From a bacterium (GTDB lineage: Bacteria > T1Sed10-126), in NCBI GenBank assembly GCA_003554945.1, contig PWHN01000005.1, positions 1 through 8,582 of the forward strand: 8,582 bases of DNA. The letters run 5' to 3'. Positions 1-6,947 of this stretch are shown in pieces. Every line of letters begins with the position of its first letter. The first letter of the stretch is position 1. The notes beneath the pieces are model-generated. The model made no database searches and was not told the origin of the DNA. It was given only the letters and a program-made list of their open reading frames with translations. A program made the position numbers and the translations under genes.

Positions 1-287
1 AAATAACTGTCGAGAGCCGCTCCGGTAAAAACCAGGTCTACGTCTCAGTAAGCGACACCGGTTCAGGTATTCCGCCTGAATATCAAGATAAAATATTTGA
101 AAAATTTGTTCGAGTTGGGGAAGATGATTCTATAGGAAGTGGCCTTGGACTGGCCATATGTAAGGAAATTGTTGAGGCCCATAACGGACAAATATGGGTA
201 GAAAGTGAGGTTGGTGAAGGTTCTACTTTCACTTTCACTATACCTACCCTATCAGCGGTTAAAGACAGGAAACAAAAACATGAATAA
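1..287 (+). CDS. Sensor histidine kinase, C-terminal ATPase end only (5' truncated by window)
   Basis: This is the last 94 codons of a two-component sensor kinase, read in the frame starting at base 3 and ending with TAA at 285-287. Visible are the end of the HATPase_c catalytic domain: the G1 box (SDTGSGIP), the F box (IFEKF), the G2 box (GSGLGLAI) and the final strand motif ([11 protein letters not shown]). These bind ATP and drive autophosphorylation of a histidine that lies upstream of the window. The sensor domain, the H-box and any membrane segments cannot be seen, so the stimulus is unknown. The gene overlaps the next start codon by 8 bases (ATGAATAA), so the kinase and the receiver protein after it are almost certainly co-translated partners. 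The family assignment is secure; the substrate and signal are inference. Confidence 0.93.
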   Translation, partial: ITVESRSGKNQVYVSVSDTGSGIPPEYQDKIFEKFVRVGEDDSIGSGLGLAICKEIVEAHNGQIWVESEVGEGSTFTFTIPTLSAVKDRKQKHE

Positions 288-657
288 GATATTATTGGCC
301 GAGGATGAAAAAAATATTGCCCTGACCTTAAAAAAACGTTTGAGCAGAGCCGGGTATTCAGTAAATGTTACAAGTGATGGTGTCGAAACTCTCAATAGCT
401 GTCTTGAAGAGGACTGGGCCCTGGTTTTACTTGACCTGCGTCTACCTAAAATGGACGGTTTCATGGTTCTGGAGGCCCTGGAAAAAGAAAATCGCCTGGC
501 TGATATGCCAATTGTGATTGTTAGTGCAAGTTCTAACGAAGATGATATTGAGAAAGCTAAAAAGATGGGGGCCCGGGATTATTTAATTAAACCTATTGAA
601 TCCGAAGATTTACTGGAAAGTGTGGAAAAGTATAAAAAGGAGGATACAAATGAGTGA
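280..657 (+). CDS. Stand-alone response regulator receiver (CheY/Spo0F-like)
   Basis: This is a 125-residue single-domain receiver. The phosphorylation site is complete: the acidic pair E8-D9, phosphoacceptor D52 in [12 protein letters not shown]82 at the switch Ser/Thr position, and K104 in the YLIKP motif. Only a short charged tail follows, with no DNA-binding or enzymatic output domain. The start at 280 is preferred over an upstream in-frame ATG at 205 because [10 protein letters not shown] is the normal receiver N-terminus, AGGA lies just upstream (267-270), and 205 falls deep inside the kinase gene. It overlaps the kinase gene by 8 bases and the next gene by 8 bases. Single-domain receivers act as phosphate shuttles or bind target proteins; a phosphorelay to the next receiver or direct binding to a partner are both plausible. 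The function in K+ uptake is inferred only from the operon. Confidence 0.92.
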   Translation: MNKILLAEDEKNIALTLKKRLSRAGYSVNVTSDGVETLNSCLEEDWALVLLDLRLPKMDGFMVLEALEKENRLADMPIVIVSASSNEDDIEKAKKMGARDYLIKPIESEDLLESVEKYKKEDTNE

Positions 658-1351
658 CGCTAACATTTTAGTTATCGATGACGAAGAAAACATCCGCATG
701 ACCCTGCAAAAGACTCTCTCTAAACAGGGTTATGAGGTAGAAACTGCTTTAAACGGCGAAGATGGTCTGGAAAAAGCCCGGAAATCAGAGCCCGATCTCA
801 TCCTGCTTGATCTTAAGCTCCCGGGATTGAGCGGCCTGGAGGTACTGGAAAAACTCGAGGATCATCCGGCCAGTGTAATTATGATTACCGGTTACGGCAG
901 CGTGGAGACCGCCGTAAAATCAATGAAATCCGGCGCCATTGATTACCTGCGCAAACCCTTTTCGCCGGATGAAATTCGTGAGGTTGTCAGCGAAGTTCTC
1001 CAGCGGCGAAAACTTGAGCCCAGGGAGCCGGAAAAATCAGACTACGAGACCTGTATTGAACTGGCCAAGAAAATGATTAACGAGAAGAAATTCGAACAGG
1101 CCGAGGACTACCTGGAAGCCGCCCTGGCCAGCGATCCTTCCACCGGGGAACCCTTTAACCTTCTCGGAGTTATCCTGGAGATGAGAGGGGAAACTACCGA
1201 AGCATTAAAAAAATACCGGGCTGCCCTGGCGCTGGATCCGTCCTATAAGCCTGCCGAACAGAATATCGAAAGAGCAACGCAGTTTGACTACAGTCCGGAG
1301 GGAATTAAGCTGGACGAGGAAACCGAAGCAGACACTGGTGATAAAAACTAA
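650..1351 (+). CDS. Response regulator: NtrC-type receiver fused to TPR repeats
   Basis: This 233-residue protein has an N-terminal receiver (about residues 3-118) with D10-D11, phosphoacceptor D54, T80 and K102. The stretch ITGYGSVETAVKSMKSGA and the following YLRKPF are typical of NtrC-family receivers. After a charged linker come two tetratricopeptide-like helical hairpins (about 131-164 and 167-200, each ending in a DP(S) motif) and an acidic tail. There is no AAA+ ATPase, Fis-type or winged-helix DNA-binding domain, so the output is probably protein-protein contact through the TPRs. Start 650 has a strong AAGGAGG (637-643) and gives the normal receiver N-terminus; an in-frame ATG at 596 lies inside the previous gene and is rejected. 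The stop overlaps the next ATG by one base (TAATG). Whether it regulates the K+ transporters encoded downstream is inference. Confidence 0.9.
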   Translation: MSDANILVIDDEENIRMTLQKTLSKQGYEVETALNGEDGLEKARKSEPDLILLDLKLPGLSGLEVLEKLEDHPASVIMITGYGSVETAVKSMKSGAIDYLRKPFSPDEIREVVSEVLQRRKLEPREPEKSDYETCIELAKKMINEKKFEQAEDYLEAALASDPSTGEPFNLLGVILEMRGETTEALKKYRAALALDPSYKPAEQNIERATQFDYSPEGIKLDEETEADTGDKN

Positions 1352-1758
1352 TGTACACCATTATTGTAGGCTGTGGACGCACGGGCGGCGAGCTTGCTTC
1401 CCGGCTCTCCAGAGCCGGTCACGAAGTCGTTATCATCGACCGGTCGGAAGCATCTTTCGCTAATCTTTCGCCCGAATTCACGGGCTTTAAGCTCCACGGT
1501 AACGCAGCCGAACTATCCCTGCTGGAGGAAGCTAAAATAGATCGGGCCGACGTTTTTGTGGCCACTTCTGACGACGATAACGTAAATTACATGACCAGCC
1601 GGATTGCAAGTTGCATTTTCAACGTTCCCCGGATCCTGGTCCGCATAAATGAACCGGAGAAAGAAATACTCTACGAAAAAACCGAACTGGAGACATTTTC
1701 TCCCACTACTCTTTTAGCCGGCCAGCTTGCTAATACTATCACGGACAATTTGGAGTAA
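1351..1758 (+). CDS. RCK N-domain-only protein (TrkA-N, nucleotide-binding)
   Basis: This 135-residue protein consists only of the Rossmann-type RCK_N (TrkA-N) domain found in the cytosolic regulators of Trk/Ktr K+ transporters. The dinucleotide loop is intact (G7-x-G9-x-x-G12, preceded by IIV), and an acidic residue, D30, ends the second strand where the ribose is normally held. R10 matches the arginine seen in the GLGRFG motif of KtrA. Usual single-unit TrkA/KtrA proteins are about 220 residues; here the RCK_C domain is absent, since the stop at 1756-1758 comes right after the N-domain. It starts on the last base of the preceding gene and lies 5 bases before a second RCK gene, so the two products probably assemble together. 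The ribosome site is weak, consistent with coupling. A decayed E. coli-type double TrkA is an alternative origin. Confidence 0.85.
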   Translation: MYTIIVGCGRTGGELASRLSRAGHEVVIIDRSEASFANLSPEFTGFKLHGNAAELSLLEEAKIDRADVFVATSDDDNVNYMTSRIASCIFNVPRILVRINEPEKEILYEKTELETFSPTTLLAGQLANTITDNLE

Positions 1759-1763
1759 ATAAA

Positions 1764-2429
1764 ATGAAACTGATTCTTGTTGGAGGCGACAAAGCAACCT
1801 ACTACCTGGCGCAAACTTTTGCGGCCAAGGGTCACCGTGTCGTTTTGGTAAATAAAGACAGGGACTACTGCGAGGAACTTTCTGAAAAGCTGAAAGCTCT
1901 CGTGGTCTGCGGCGACGGTTCGCAACCTTCCGTGCTTGAGGACGCCGGGTCCCGAAGCGCTGACGCTCTTTTAGCTTTAACACCGGATGATCCGGCCAAC
2001 CTACTTATCTGTCAGTTAGCCCGGGAAGTCTTTAGCGTCCCCCGCACCTTTTCAATAATTAATAACCCGACTAACGAGAAGATTTTTAAAGAGCTGGGCG
2101 TTGAACAGGTTTTTAATAAAACAACTCTTCTCAGTGAACTTGTCGAGCAAAAAGTTACCTCGGAAAATATCGACACTATCCTATCTTTAGCCGGCGGCCG
2201 GGTTAACGTAACCCAGGTCGTGCTCACCGACGACTCCCCGGCGACCAACCAGAAGTTAGAAGAACTGGCACTGCCCCCTGACTCCGTTATTGGTACTGTG
2301 ATTCGTGACGAAGGAATTATCGTCCCTCGCGGGGACACGAAACTTCAGGCGGATGACGAGCTTCTTGTCTTCACTCTGAACACTAACCAGGGGGAAGTTC
2401 TTGAGGCCTTAGTCGGGAGCAAACTCTGA
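1764..2429 (+). CDS. trkA: TrkA-like RCK protein (RCK_N plus RCK_C) with degenerate nucleotide site
   Basis: This 221-residue cytosolic regulator has the length and order of a single-unit TrkA: an RCK_N Rossmann domain (about 1-130) and an RCK_C domain (about 147-218, with RGDTKLQADDELLVF near its end). It would gate the TrkH channel encoded next. The nucleotide loop is abnormal: where GxGxxG is expected it reads G7-G8-D9-K10-A11-T12, so the second and third glycines are lost, and the acidic residue at the end of strand 2 is N30. Classical NAD(H)/ATP binding is therefore doubtful. The start is supported by GGAG at 1752-1755. It sits 5 bases after the N-only RCK gene, which does keep these residues, so a mixed ring of the two proteins is an attractive inference. 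Family assignment is firm; the loss of binding is a prediction from motif inspection. Confidence 0.88.
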   Translation: MKLILVGGDKATYYLAQTFAAKGHRVVLVNKDRDYCEELSEKLKALVVCGDGSQPSVLEDAGSRSADALLALTPDDPANLLICQLAREVFSVPRTFSIINNPTNEKIFKELGVEQVFNKTTLLSELVEQKVTSENIDTILSLAGGRVNVTQVVLTDDSPATNQKLEELALPPDSVIGTVIRDEGIIVPRGDTKLQADDELLVFTLNTNQGEVLEALVGSKL

Positions 2430-2436
2430 ATTCCTC

Positions 2437-3921
2437 ATGCGCTTGAAAAAGTTTCTGAAAATCCGTTATAGACTGATATTAAAATACATTGGTGTCCTTG
2501 TCGCCGGCGGTGGGCTTTATCTTCTCACCCCTCTCTTTTCCCTACTTTTTTTCCCGGGGGAAGTAAACTATAGTCTAAGTTTTGTCATCCCCGCACTAAT
2601 CGGTATTTTCTTCGGAGCCCTGCTTTACTTTTTCAACCGTTCTTCCTTTGAAGTAACTCTCAACTTAAAAGAGGGAGGAGTTATAGTTGTTATTTCCTGG
2701 CTTGTCGTTATCCTGCTCTTTTCTCTACCCTTTTACCTGACCGGCATCGCTGACTTCACTGGCGCAGTTTTTGAATCCACCAGCGGCATCACTACCACGG
2801 GACTTACAGTTGTTGAAGAGGATTCCGTTCCTAAAATGTTCCTGCTCTGGCGCTCTCTTATGCAACTTCTTGGTGGTGCCGGACTGGTAGTGGTTATGAT
2901 GGCTGCTATTATTAATCCCTATGGCTTTGGAATGTTTCAGGCCGAAGGCCGTGAGGATCAGCTGGTTCCACATGTAAAACGTTCGGCCAAGTTAATCTCC
3001 ACGATCTACATCAGCTACAGCTTAGCCGGAATTGTTCTCTATTATCTAGCCGGGATGAACCTGTTTGATTCCATAAACCACTCCTTTGCCGCACTCTCCA
3101 CCGGAGGCTTTTCCACCTCACCGGCCAGCATTGGCGCCTGGGACAGCCTCTCCGTGGAACTGGTTACTATCTTACTCATGTTGCTGGGGGGGATTAACTT
3201 TGCCACTCATTACGTCCTCTTAAAGGGAAAATACAGACTATTTTTTAAAAACGGTGAAATCAGGTTTTCCGGTTTCGTTTTGCTTTTTAGCATACCACTG
3301 GTGAGCTTTCTGGGACTACGGGGAATTTCAACGGCTGTATCAGAAGCTGTCCGAACGGGCTCATTTCAGGTCATTTCTGCCCTGACTACGACCGGTTTTT
3401 CCACCGTGAGCCTGGCTGGCTGGCCGGCTCTGGCGTTCTTTACAATAATTATTCTGATGCTTATCGGTGGTGGGGCCGGTTCTACAGCCGGCGGGTTGAA
3501 ACAATTTCGAGTTCATGCACTTTTCTGCGTTCTTTTCTCCGAAATCAAGCGCATAGTCCTGCCTGATCGAGCCGTCTATAACACTCACGTCTGGCGGGGA
3601 GAAAAGCAGGTAAGGTTGGACAACGAACAAATCAAAGAAATCGCCAGCTTTGTCGCCCTTTATTTCGTCACTTTTACTGTTGGCGTGCTTATTTTTCTCA
3701 GCTACGGTTATGAAATTCGGGAGTCTCTTTTTGAGTTTGCATCCGCCCTTGGAACGGTGGGACTATCGACAGGTATTACAGGGCCCGAAGCTCCCCGAGG
3801 AATACTCTGGACACAGACTGCGGGCATGTTCCTGGGCCGGCTGGAGTTTCTCATTATATTTGTTTCAATCATAAAACTATTATCGGACGTTAGAGCTCTT
3901 GTCAGGGCTGATCAACTATGA
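2437..3921 (+). CDS. trkH: TrkH-type potassium uptake channel subunit
   Basis: This 494-residue integral membrane protein has the four-fold M1-pore-M2 layout of the TrkH/TrkG/KtrB superfamily. The four selectivity-filter segments are visible at about residues 115-124 (TSGITTTGLT), 220-227 (LSTGGFST), 316-323 (LTTTGFST) and 438-445 (LGTVGLST), each with its filter glycine (G122, G223, G320, G442). The glycine-rich intramembrane gate loop is GGGAGSTAGGLK (344-355). Length, the extended N-terminal hairpin and the C-terminal GRLEFLI fit TrkH better than the shorter KtrB. It imports K+ across the cytoplasmic membrane under control of an RCK ring. ATG 2437 lies 7 bases after trkA and has no good ribosome site at normal spacing (GGGAG at 2415-2419 is too far), so translation is probably coupled. 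No other in-frame start exists between it and the in-frame TAG at 2410. Confidence 0.93.
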   Translation: MRLKKFLKIRYRLILKYIGVLVAGGGLYLLTPLFSLLFFPGEVNYSLSFVIPALIGIFFGALLYFFNRSSFEVTLNLKEGGVIVVISWLVVILLFSLPFYLTGIADFTGAVFESTSGITTTGLTVVEEDSVPKMFLLWRSLMQLLGGAGLVVVMMAAIINPYGFGMFQAEGREDQLVPHVKRSAKLISTIYISYSLAGIVLYYLAGMNLFDSINHSFAALSTGGFSTSPASIGAWDSLSVELVTILLMLLGGINFATHYVLLKGKYRLFFKNGEIRFSGFVLLFSIPLVSFLGLRGISTAVSEAVRTGSFQVISALTTTGFSTVSLAGWPALAFFTIIILMLIGGGAGSTAGGLKQFRVHALFCVLFSEIKRIVLPDRAVYNTHVWRGEKQVRLDNEQIKEIASFVALYFVTFTVGVLIFLSYGYEIRESLFEFASALGTVGLSTGITGPEAPRGILWTQTAGMFLGRLEFLIIFVSIIKLLSDVRALVRADQL

Positions 3922-5288
3922 TTTCAAATTTATATAATCACCTTGATCAAATTACACCTTTTGAACTGACCCCTACCCGGCTAATTATTATGGGTTACCT
4001 GGTCGTCATCCTGACCGGTGCCTTACTGCTCACTCTGCCCGTGGCGACGCAGTCGGGGGAGGCGACGCCATTCATCAACGCTCTCTTCACCTCTACCTCG
4101 GCCGTCTGCGTTACCGGTCTGATTGTCGTTAACACCGCCGCGCACTGGTCGCTGTTCGGCCAGGTGGTTATCCTCGTCTTGATTCAGATCGGCGGTCTGG
4201 GGATTATGACCCTTTCCACGCTGGCTATTGTCCTGATCGGCAAAAAAATACTGCTCAGCGAACGTCTCCTGATTCAGCAGGACCTCGGTCACCTGACTCA
4301 ATCCGGCCTGCTTAAACTGGTCAAATACATCATTACCCTGACTTTTGTTGCCGAAGCCACCGGTACTCTGCTCCTTTTTTATAGTTTGATTGGAGACAAG
4401 GAACCACTAACTGCCGCCTGGCACGCCCTTTTTCACTCGGTTTCTGCTTTCAACAACGCCGGTTTTGATATTTTCGGCGATAGCCTCGAAGGTTTCACTG
4501 GAAATATTGTTGTAAACCTGACAATTATTTCCCTGATTGTTCTTGGCGGTCTGGGTTTCACAGTAATCTACGAGTATGGTAGTAAATTATTTTCCACCGG
4601 CAAGCAACGGAAGCTTTCTCTCCACAGCAAAACAGTGTTTATCGCCACTGTAACGCTCCTTATACTTGGAATCGTAGTTATTTACGGTCTGGAGATGAAT
4701 AATCCCGAAACGATGGGGGGACTTTCCGGCGGCAACCGGCTGTTAGCTTCTTTTTTCCTCTCGGTAACTCCTCGAACGGCCGGCTTTAACACCGTCCCTA
4801 CGGGAGCCCTTACAACTGCTACCCTGGTTTTTGTCATCTTCCTGATGTATGTGGGCGCATCTCCCGGCTCCACCGGTGGCGGCATTAAGACTACTACCTT
4901 TGCGGCTCTTCTCAAGCAACTTTATGCTTATGTCTTCGGGAAACGTGATGTCACTTCTTTCAACCGCCGCTTGAGCCAGGGGCTAGTTCGCAAGGCAATG
5001 GTTATCGGATTTCTCGCCCTCGCTTTAATATTTGTTAGCTCTTTCCTTCTTTCAATTACTGAAAACGCTGAATTCCTTGATATACTTTTTGAATCAACAT
5101 CCGCCTTTGGCACTGTCGGTCTATCAACCGGCATAACCGGCGAACTTTCTTTTTTCGGACGGCTGATTATTATTATTACCATGTTCGCCGGCCGACTCGG
5201 TCCTCTCACACTGGCGATCGGTTTAAGCCGCGCTGAAAAAAATAAGGTCAACTATCGCTATCCGGAAGAAGATATAATGGTTGGATAA
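3918..5288 (+). CDS. ktrB: KtrB/NtpJ-type potassium channel subunit
   Basis: This 456-residue membrane protein is a second K+ channel subunit, of the Ktr branch. It carries the four filter segments (AVCVTGL 62-68, AFNNAGFD 177-184, TPRTAGFNT 284-292, AFGTVGLSTG 396-405), the gate loop GASPGSTGGGIKTTT (313-327), and the C-terminal GRLGPLTLA and YPEEDIMVG signatures typical of KtrB/NtpJ. Ktr systems usually couple K+ uptake to Na+ and work as a KtrB dimer on a KtrA octamer; that part is family knowledge. It overlaps trkH by 4 bases (ATGA) and is followed 27 bases later by ktrA, the expected partner. Having TrkH and KtrB side by side in one operon is notable and suggests two uptake modes made together, or channels sharing subunits. 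Confidence 0.95.
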   Translation: MISNLYNHLDQITPFELTPTRLIIMGYLVVILTGALLLTLPVATQSGEATPFINALFTSTSAVCVTGLIVVNTAAHWSLFGQVVILVLIQIGGLGIMTLSTLAIVLIGKKILLSERLLIQQDLGHLTQSGLLKLVKYIITLTFVAEATGTLLLFYSLIGDKEPLTAAWHALFHSVSAFNNAGFDIFGDSLEGFTGNIVVNLTIISLIVLGGLGFTVIYEYGSKLFSTGKQRKLSLHSKTVFIATVTLLILGIVVIYGLEMNNPETMGGLSGGNRLLASFFLSVTPRTAGFNTVPTGALTTATLVFVIFLMYVGASPGSTGGGIKTTTFAALLKQLYAYVFGKRDVTSFNRRLSQGLVRKAMVIGFLALALIFVSSFLLSITENAEFLDILFESTSAFGTVGLSTGITGELSFFGRLIIIITMFAGRLGPLTLAIGLSRAEKNKVNYRYPEEDIMVG

Positions 5289-5315
5289 CACACGTAATTA
5301 GACAGGAGGTATAAA

Positions 5316-5975
5316 ATGCAAACCAAACAATTTATCGTCGTAGGTCTGGGTCGGTTTGGCACCAGCATTGCTGAAAAACTTACCGAACTCGGACACGAGG
5401 TTCTGGCGCTCGACATAAATGAACAAGAGGTCGACAGGGTGAAGGACACTGTAACCCAGGCTGTTACCATCGACAGCCTGACCGAGGAAACTCTGGAGTC
5501 GCTAGGCGCCCGGGATTTAGACGTCGGCGTCATGGCAATTGGCGAGGATATTCAGTCCAACATCATGGGTTCTTTGATGCTTAAAGAGTTGGGCTTGATG
5601 GTGGTTGCCCGGGCTCAGAACGAGCTCCACGGAAAATTGCTGGGAAAAATTGGAGCCGATCGTATAATCTATCCCGAACACGACATGGGAGCACGAGTCG
5701 CTTACAATTTAACCGCAGTAAACGTGCTCGACTACATCGAACTCTCGCCCGAGATATCGGTGGCGGAAGTAACGGTCAGCCCGGAAATGGCTGCCAAAAG
5801 TCTGAAAGAACTTGACCTGCGCTCCCGTTACGGGGTCAACGTGCTGGCAATAAAATCCTCAGATGGACAAATCAACATCTCTCCCCGGGCAGACGACTCC
5901 CCTGAAGAAGAGGATACGCTCGTCCTGGTTGGTCCAAACAAGGGAATTAACGCTATGAAGGAAAAGTTTAAATAA
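5316..5975 (+). CDS. ktrA: KtrA-type RCK regulator of potassium uptake
   Basis: This 219-residue cytosolic regulator has an intact RCK_N domain with the GLGRFG loop (G10, G12, G15, with R13), D33 ending strand 2, and the ADRIIYPEHDMG segment in which E121 corresponds to the glutamate next to the bound nucleotide in Bacillus KtrA. An RCK_C domain follows (about 140-218). The family binds ATP and ADP, forms an octameric ring and opens or closes the KtrB dimer. The start has an excellent AGGAGGT (5304-5310) with 5-base spacing, stronger than that of the upstream channel genes, as expected for a protein needed in excess over its channel. The gene is the last of the + strand operon and ends 4 bases before the stop codon of the opposing metal transporter gene; no separate terminator is visible. 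Confidence 0.95.
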   Translation: MQTKQFIVVGLGRFGTSIAEKLTELGHEVLALDINEQEVDRVKDTVTQAVTIDSLTEETLESLGARDLDVGVMAIGEDIQSNIMGSLMLKELGLMVVARAQNELHGKLLGKIGADRIIYPEHDMGARVAYNLTAVNVLDYIELSPEISVAEVTVSPEMAAKSLKELDLRSRYGVNVLAIKSSDGQINISPRADDSPEEEDTLVLVGPNKGINAMKEKFK

Positions 5976-5979
5976 ACCC

Positions 5980-6822
5980 TTACCCCAACATAAGTAAACT
6001 CACGGCCATTATAAACATCCCTAAAATGAGACCGTAAATCGAAAGATGATGCTCGCCGTATTTCTCGGCCGCCGGCAACAGCTCATCCAATGCCACGTAG
6101 ACCATTATACCGGCCACTGCTCCAAAAACAATTCCAAAGGCCGGGTCCTCGGGACCACTTAAGAAGGGCAGCAAAAGCCAGAAACCAACAAAAGCCCCGA
6201 TAGGTTCTGCACAGCCGGCCAGAAACGAATAGAGCAATCCCTTTTTGCGGCTGCCGGAAGCGTAATACAAGGGCATAGATACGGCGATCCCCTCCGGTAT
6301 GTTATGAATCGCTATTGCTATGGCAATAGTAATCCCCAGTAAAGGGTCATAGAGCGCCGCCAGAAACGTAATCAGTCCCTCGGGAAAATTGTGCAAAAAT
6401 ATTGCCAGCGCAGAAAATATTCCCGTCCGGTGCAGCTCACCGGCGTCGTGAATTGGCGAGGACTCGTCTTTGGTCTCTTCAATAAATTCCTCCACTTCCT
6501 CAACCGTATGCAACTCGTGCGGATTGTCAAACTCCGGGATCAGGTTGTCAACAATAATCGCCAGTAAAATGCCGCCAAAGAAAGCCGCCACGGCGACCAG
6601 CTTGCTGGGCGCCATGTCAAAAGCCTCGTTGGCCAGCAGTTCAACAAATGAAATGTAAATCATCACTCCGGCGGCAAACCCCAGCGCCGCCGTTAAAAAT
6701 TTCTTGTTTGTATGCTTGGTAAAAAAGGCCATAAATCCACCAATTCCGGTGGAAAGCCCGGCCAGCGTCGTCAAACCAAAAGCAAATAATATCGCAGTCA
6801 ACTCAAAACCATTTAACGTCAA
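5980..6822 (-). CDS. zupT: ZIP-family divalent metal transporter (ZupT-like)
   Basis: This membrane protein, about 280 residues from the TTG start, moves Zn2+ or other divalent metals (Fe2+, Mn2+) into the cytoplasm. The two ZIP metal-binding helices are clear: HNFPEG (144-149) and HNIPEG (173-178), with a further conserved acidic motif AEPIG (about 205-209) and the GFAAGVM motif in helix 2. Between helices 3 and 4 is an acidic, histidine-containing loop (about 98-133, with H102, H105, H125 and H131), likely the variable metal-sensing loop. TTG at 6820-6822 is preferred because GAAGGAG (bases 6831-6837) sits 8 bases before it; an in-frame GTG at 6829-6831 overlaps that site and would add three residues. 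The gene converges on ktrA and is probably its own transcription unit. Metal specificity cannot be told from sequence. Confidence 0.92.
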   Translation of the reverse strand: MTLNGFELTAILFAFGLTTLAGLSTGIGGFMAFFTKHTNKKFLTAALGFAAGVMIYISFVELLANEAFDMAPSKLVAVAAFFGGILLAIIVDNLIPEFDNPHELHTVEEVEEFIEETKDESSPIHDAGELHRTGIFSALAIFLHNFPEGLITFLAALYDPLLGITIAIAIAIHNIPEGIAVSMPLYYASGSRKKGLLYSFLAGCAEPIGAFVGFWLLLPFLSGPEDPAFGIVFGAVAGIMVYVALDELLPAAEKYGEHHLSIYGLILGMFIMAVSLLMLG

Positions 6823-6830
6823 TCCAGCCA

Positions 6831-6837
6831 CTCCTTC
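6831..6837 (-). promoter_or_regulatory. Ribosome binding site deciding the zupT start
   Basis: GAAGGAG on the minus strand lies 8 bases upstream of TTG 6820-6822. It overlaps the alternative GTG at 6829-6831, which would have only a distant GAGG. This favours a rare TTG start for the metal transporter. Confidence 0.55.
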
Positions 6838-6864
6838 AATATGCCTCGGAGGTAAAGTTGTTCA

Positions 6865-6878
6865 AAAACTTAAGTTTT
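6865..6878. promoter_or_regulatory. Perfect AT-rich palindrome upstream of zupT (candidate operator)
   Basis: AAAACTTAAGTTTT is a 14-base perfect palindrome in the 125-base gap between the fusion gene and zupT. On the minus strand it partly overlaps a TATAAA (bases 6876-6881) that could serve as a -10 box, about 40 bases before the gene. No good -35 box was found. A metal-responsive repressor site (Zur, Fur or MntR type) is a reasonable guess from position alone, but the bases do not match a consensus I recognise. Confidence 0.3.
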
Positions 6879-6947
6879 ATAATGTTTTTTAAAAATAGCT
6901 TTGATCACAGAAACCTTGAAGTTAAATTTAAAAAAATTCAGACGTGA

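Noticed and set aside
205-279. Upstream ATG at 205 as start of the first receiver gene
   Set aside because: It lies inside the kinase ATPase domain and would add a hydrophobic stretch not found in receivers; ATG 280 gives the standard N-terminus with AGGA upstream.
596-649. Upstream ATG at 596 as start of the receiver-TPR gene
   Set aside because: The added residues come from another frame of the previous gene; ATG 650 has AAGGAGG at proper spacing.
1740-1770. Frameshift splitting one TrkA gene into two
   Set aside because: The first product ends cleanly after a full N-domain, no remnant of its C-domain lies in the 5-base gap, and the second has its own GGAG and ATG; two genes fit better.
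1714-2338. Antisense open frames across the two RCK genes
   Set aside because: They are shadows of strongly supported genes; they lack start signals and recognisable domains.
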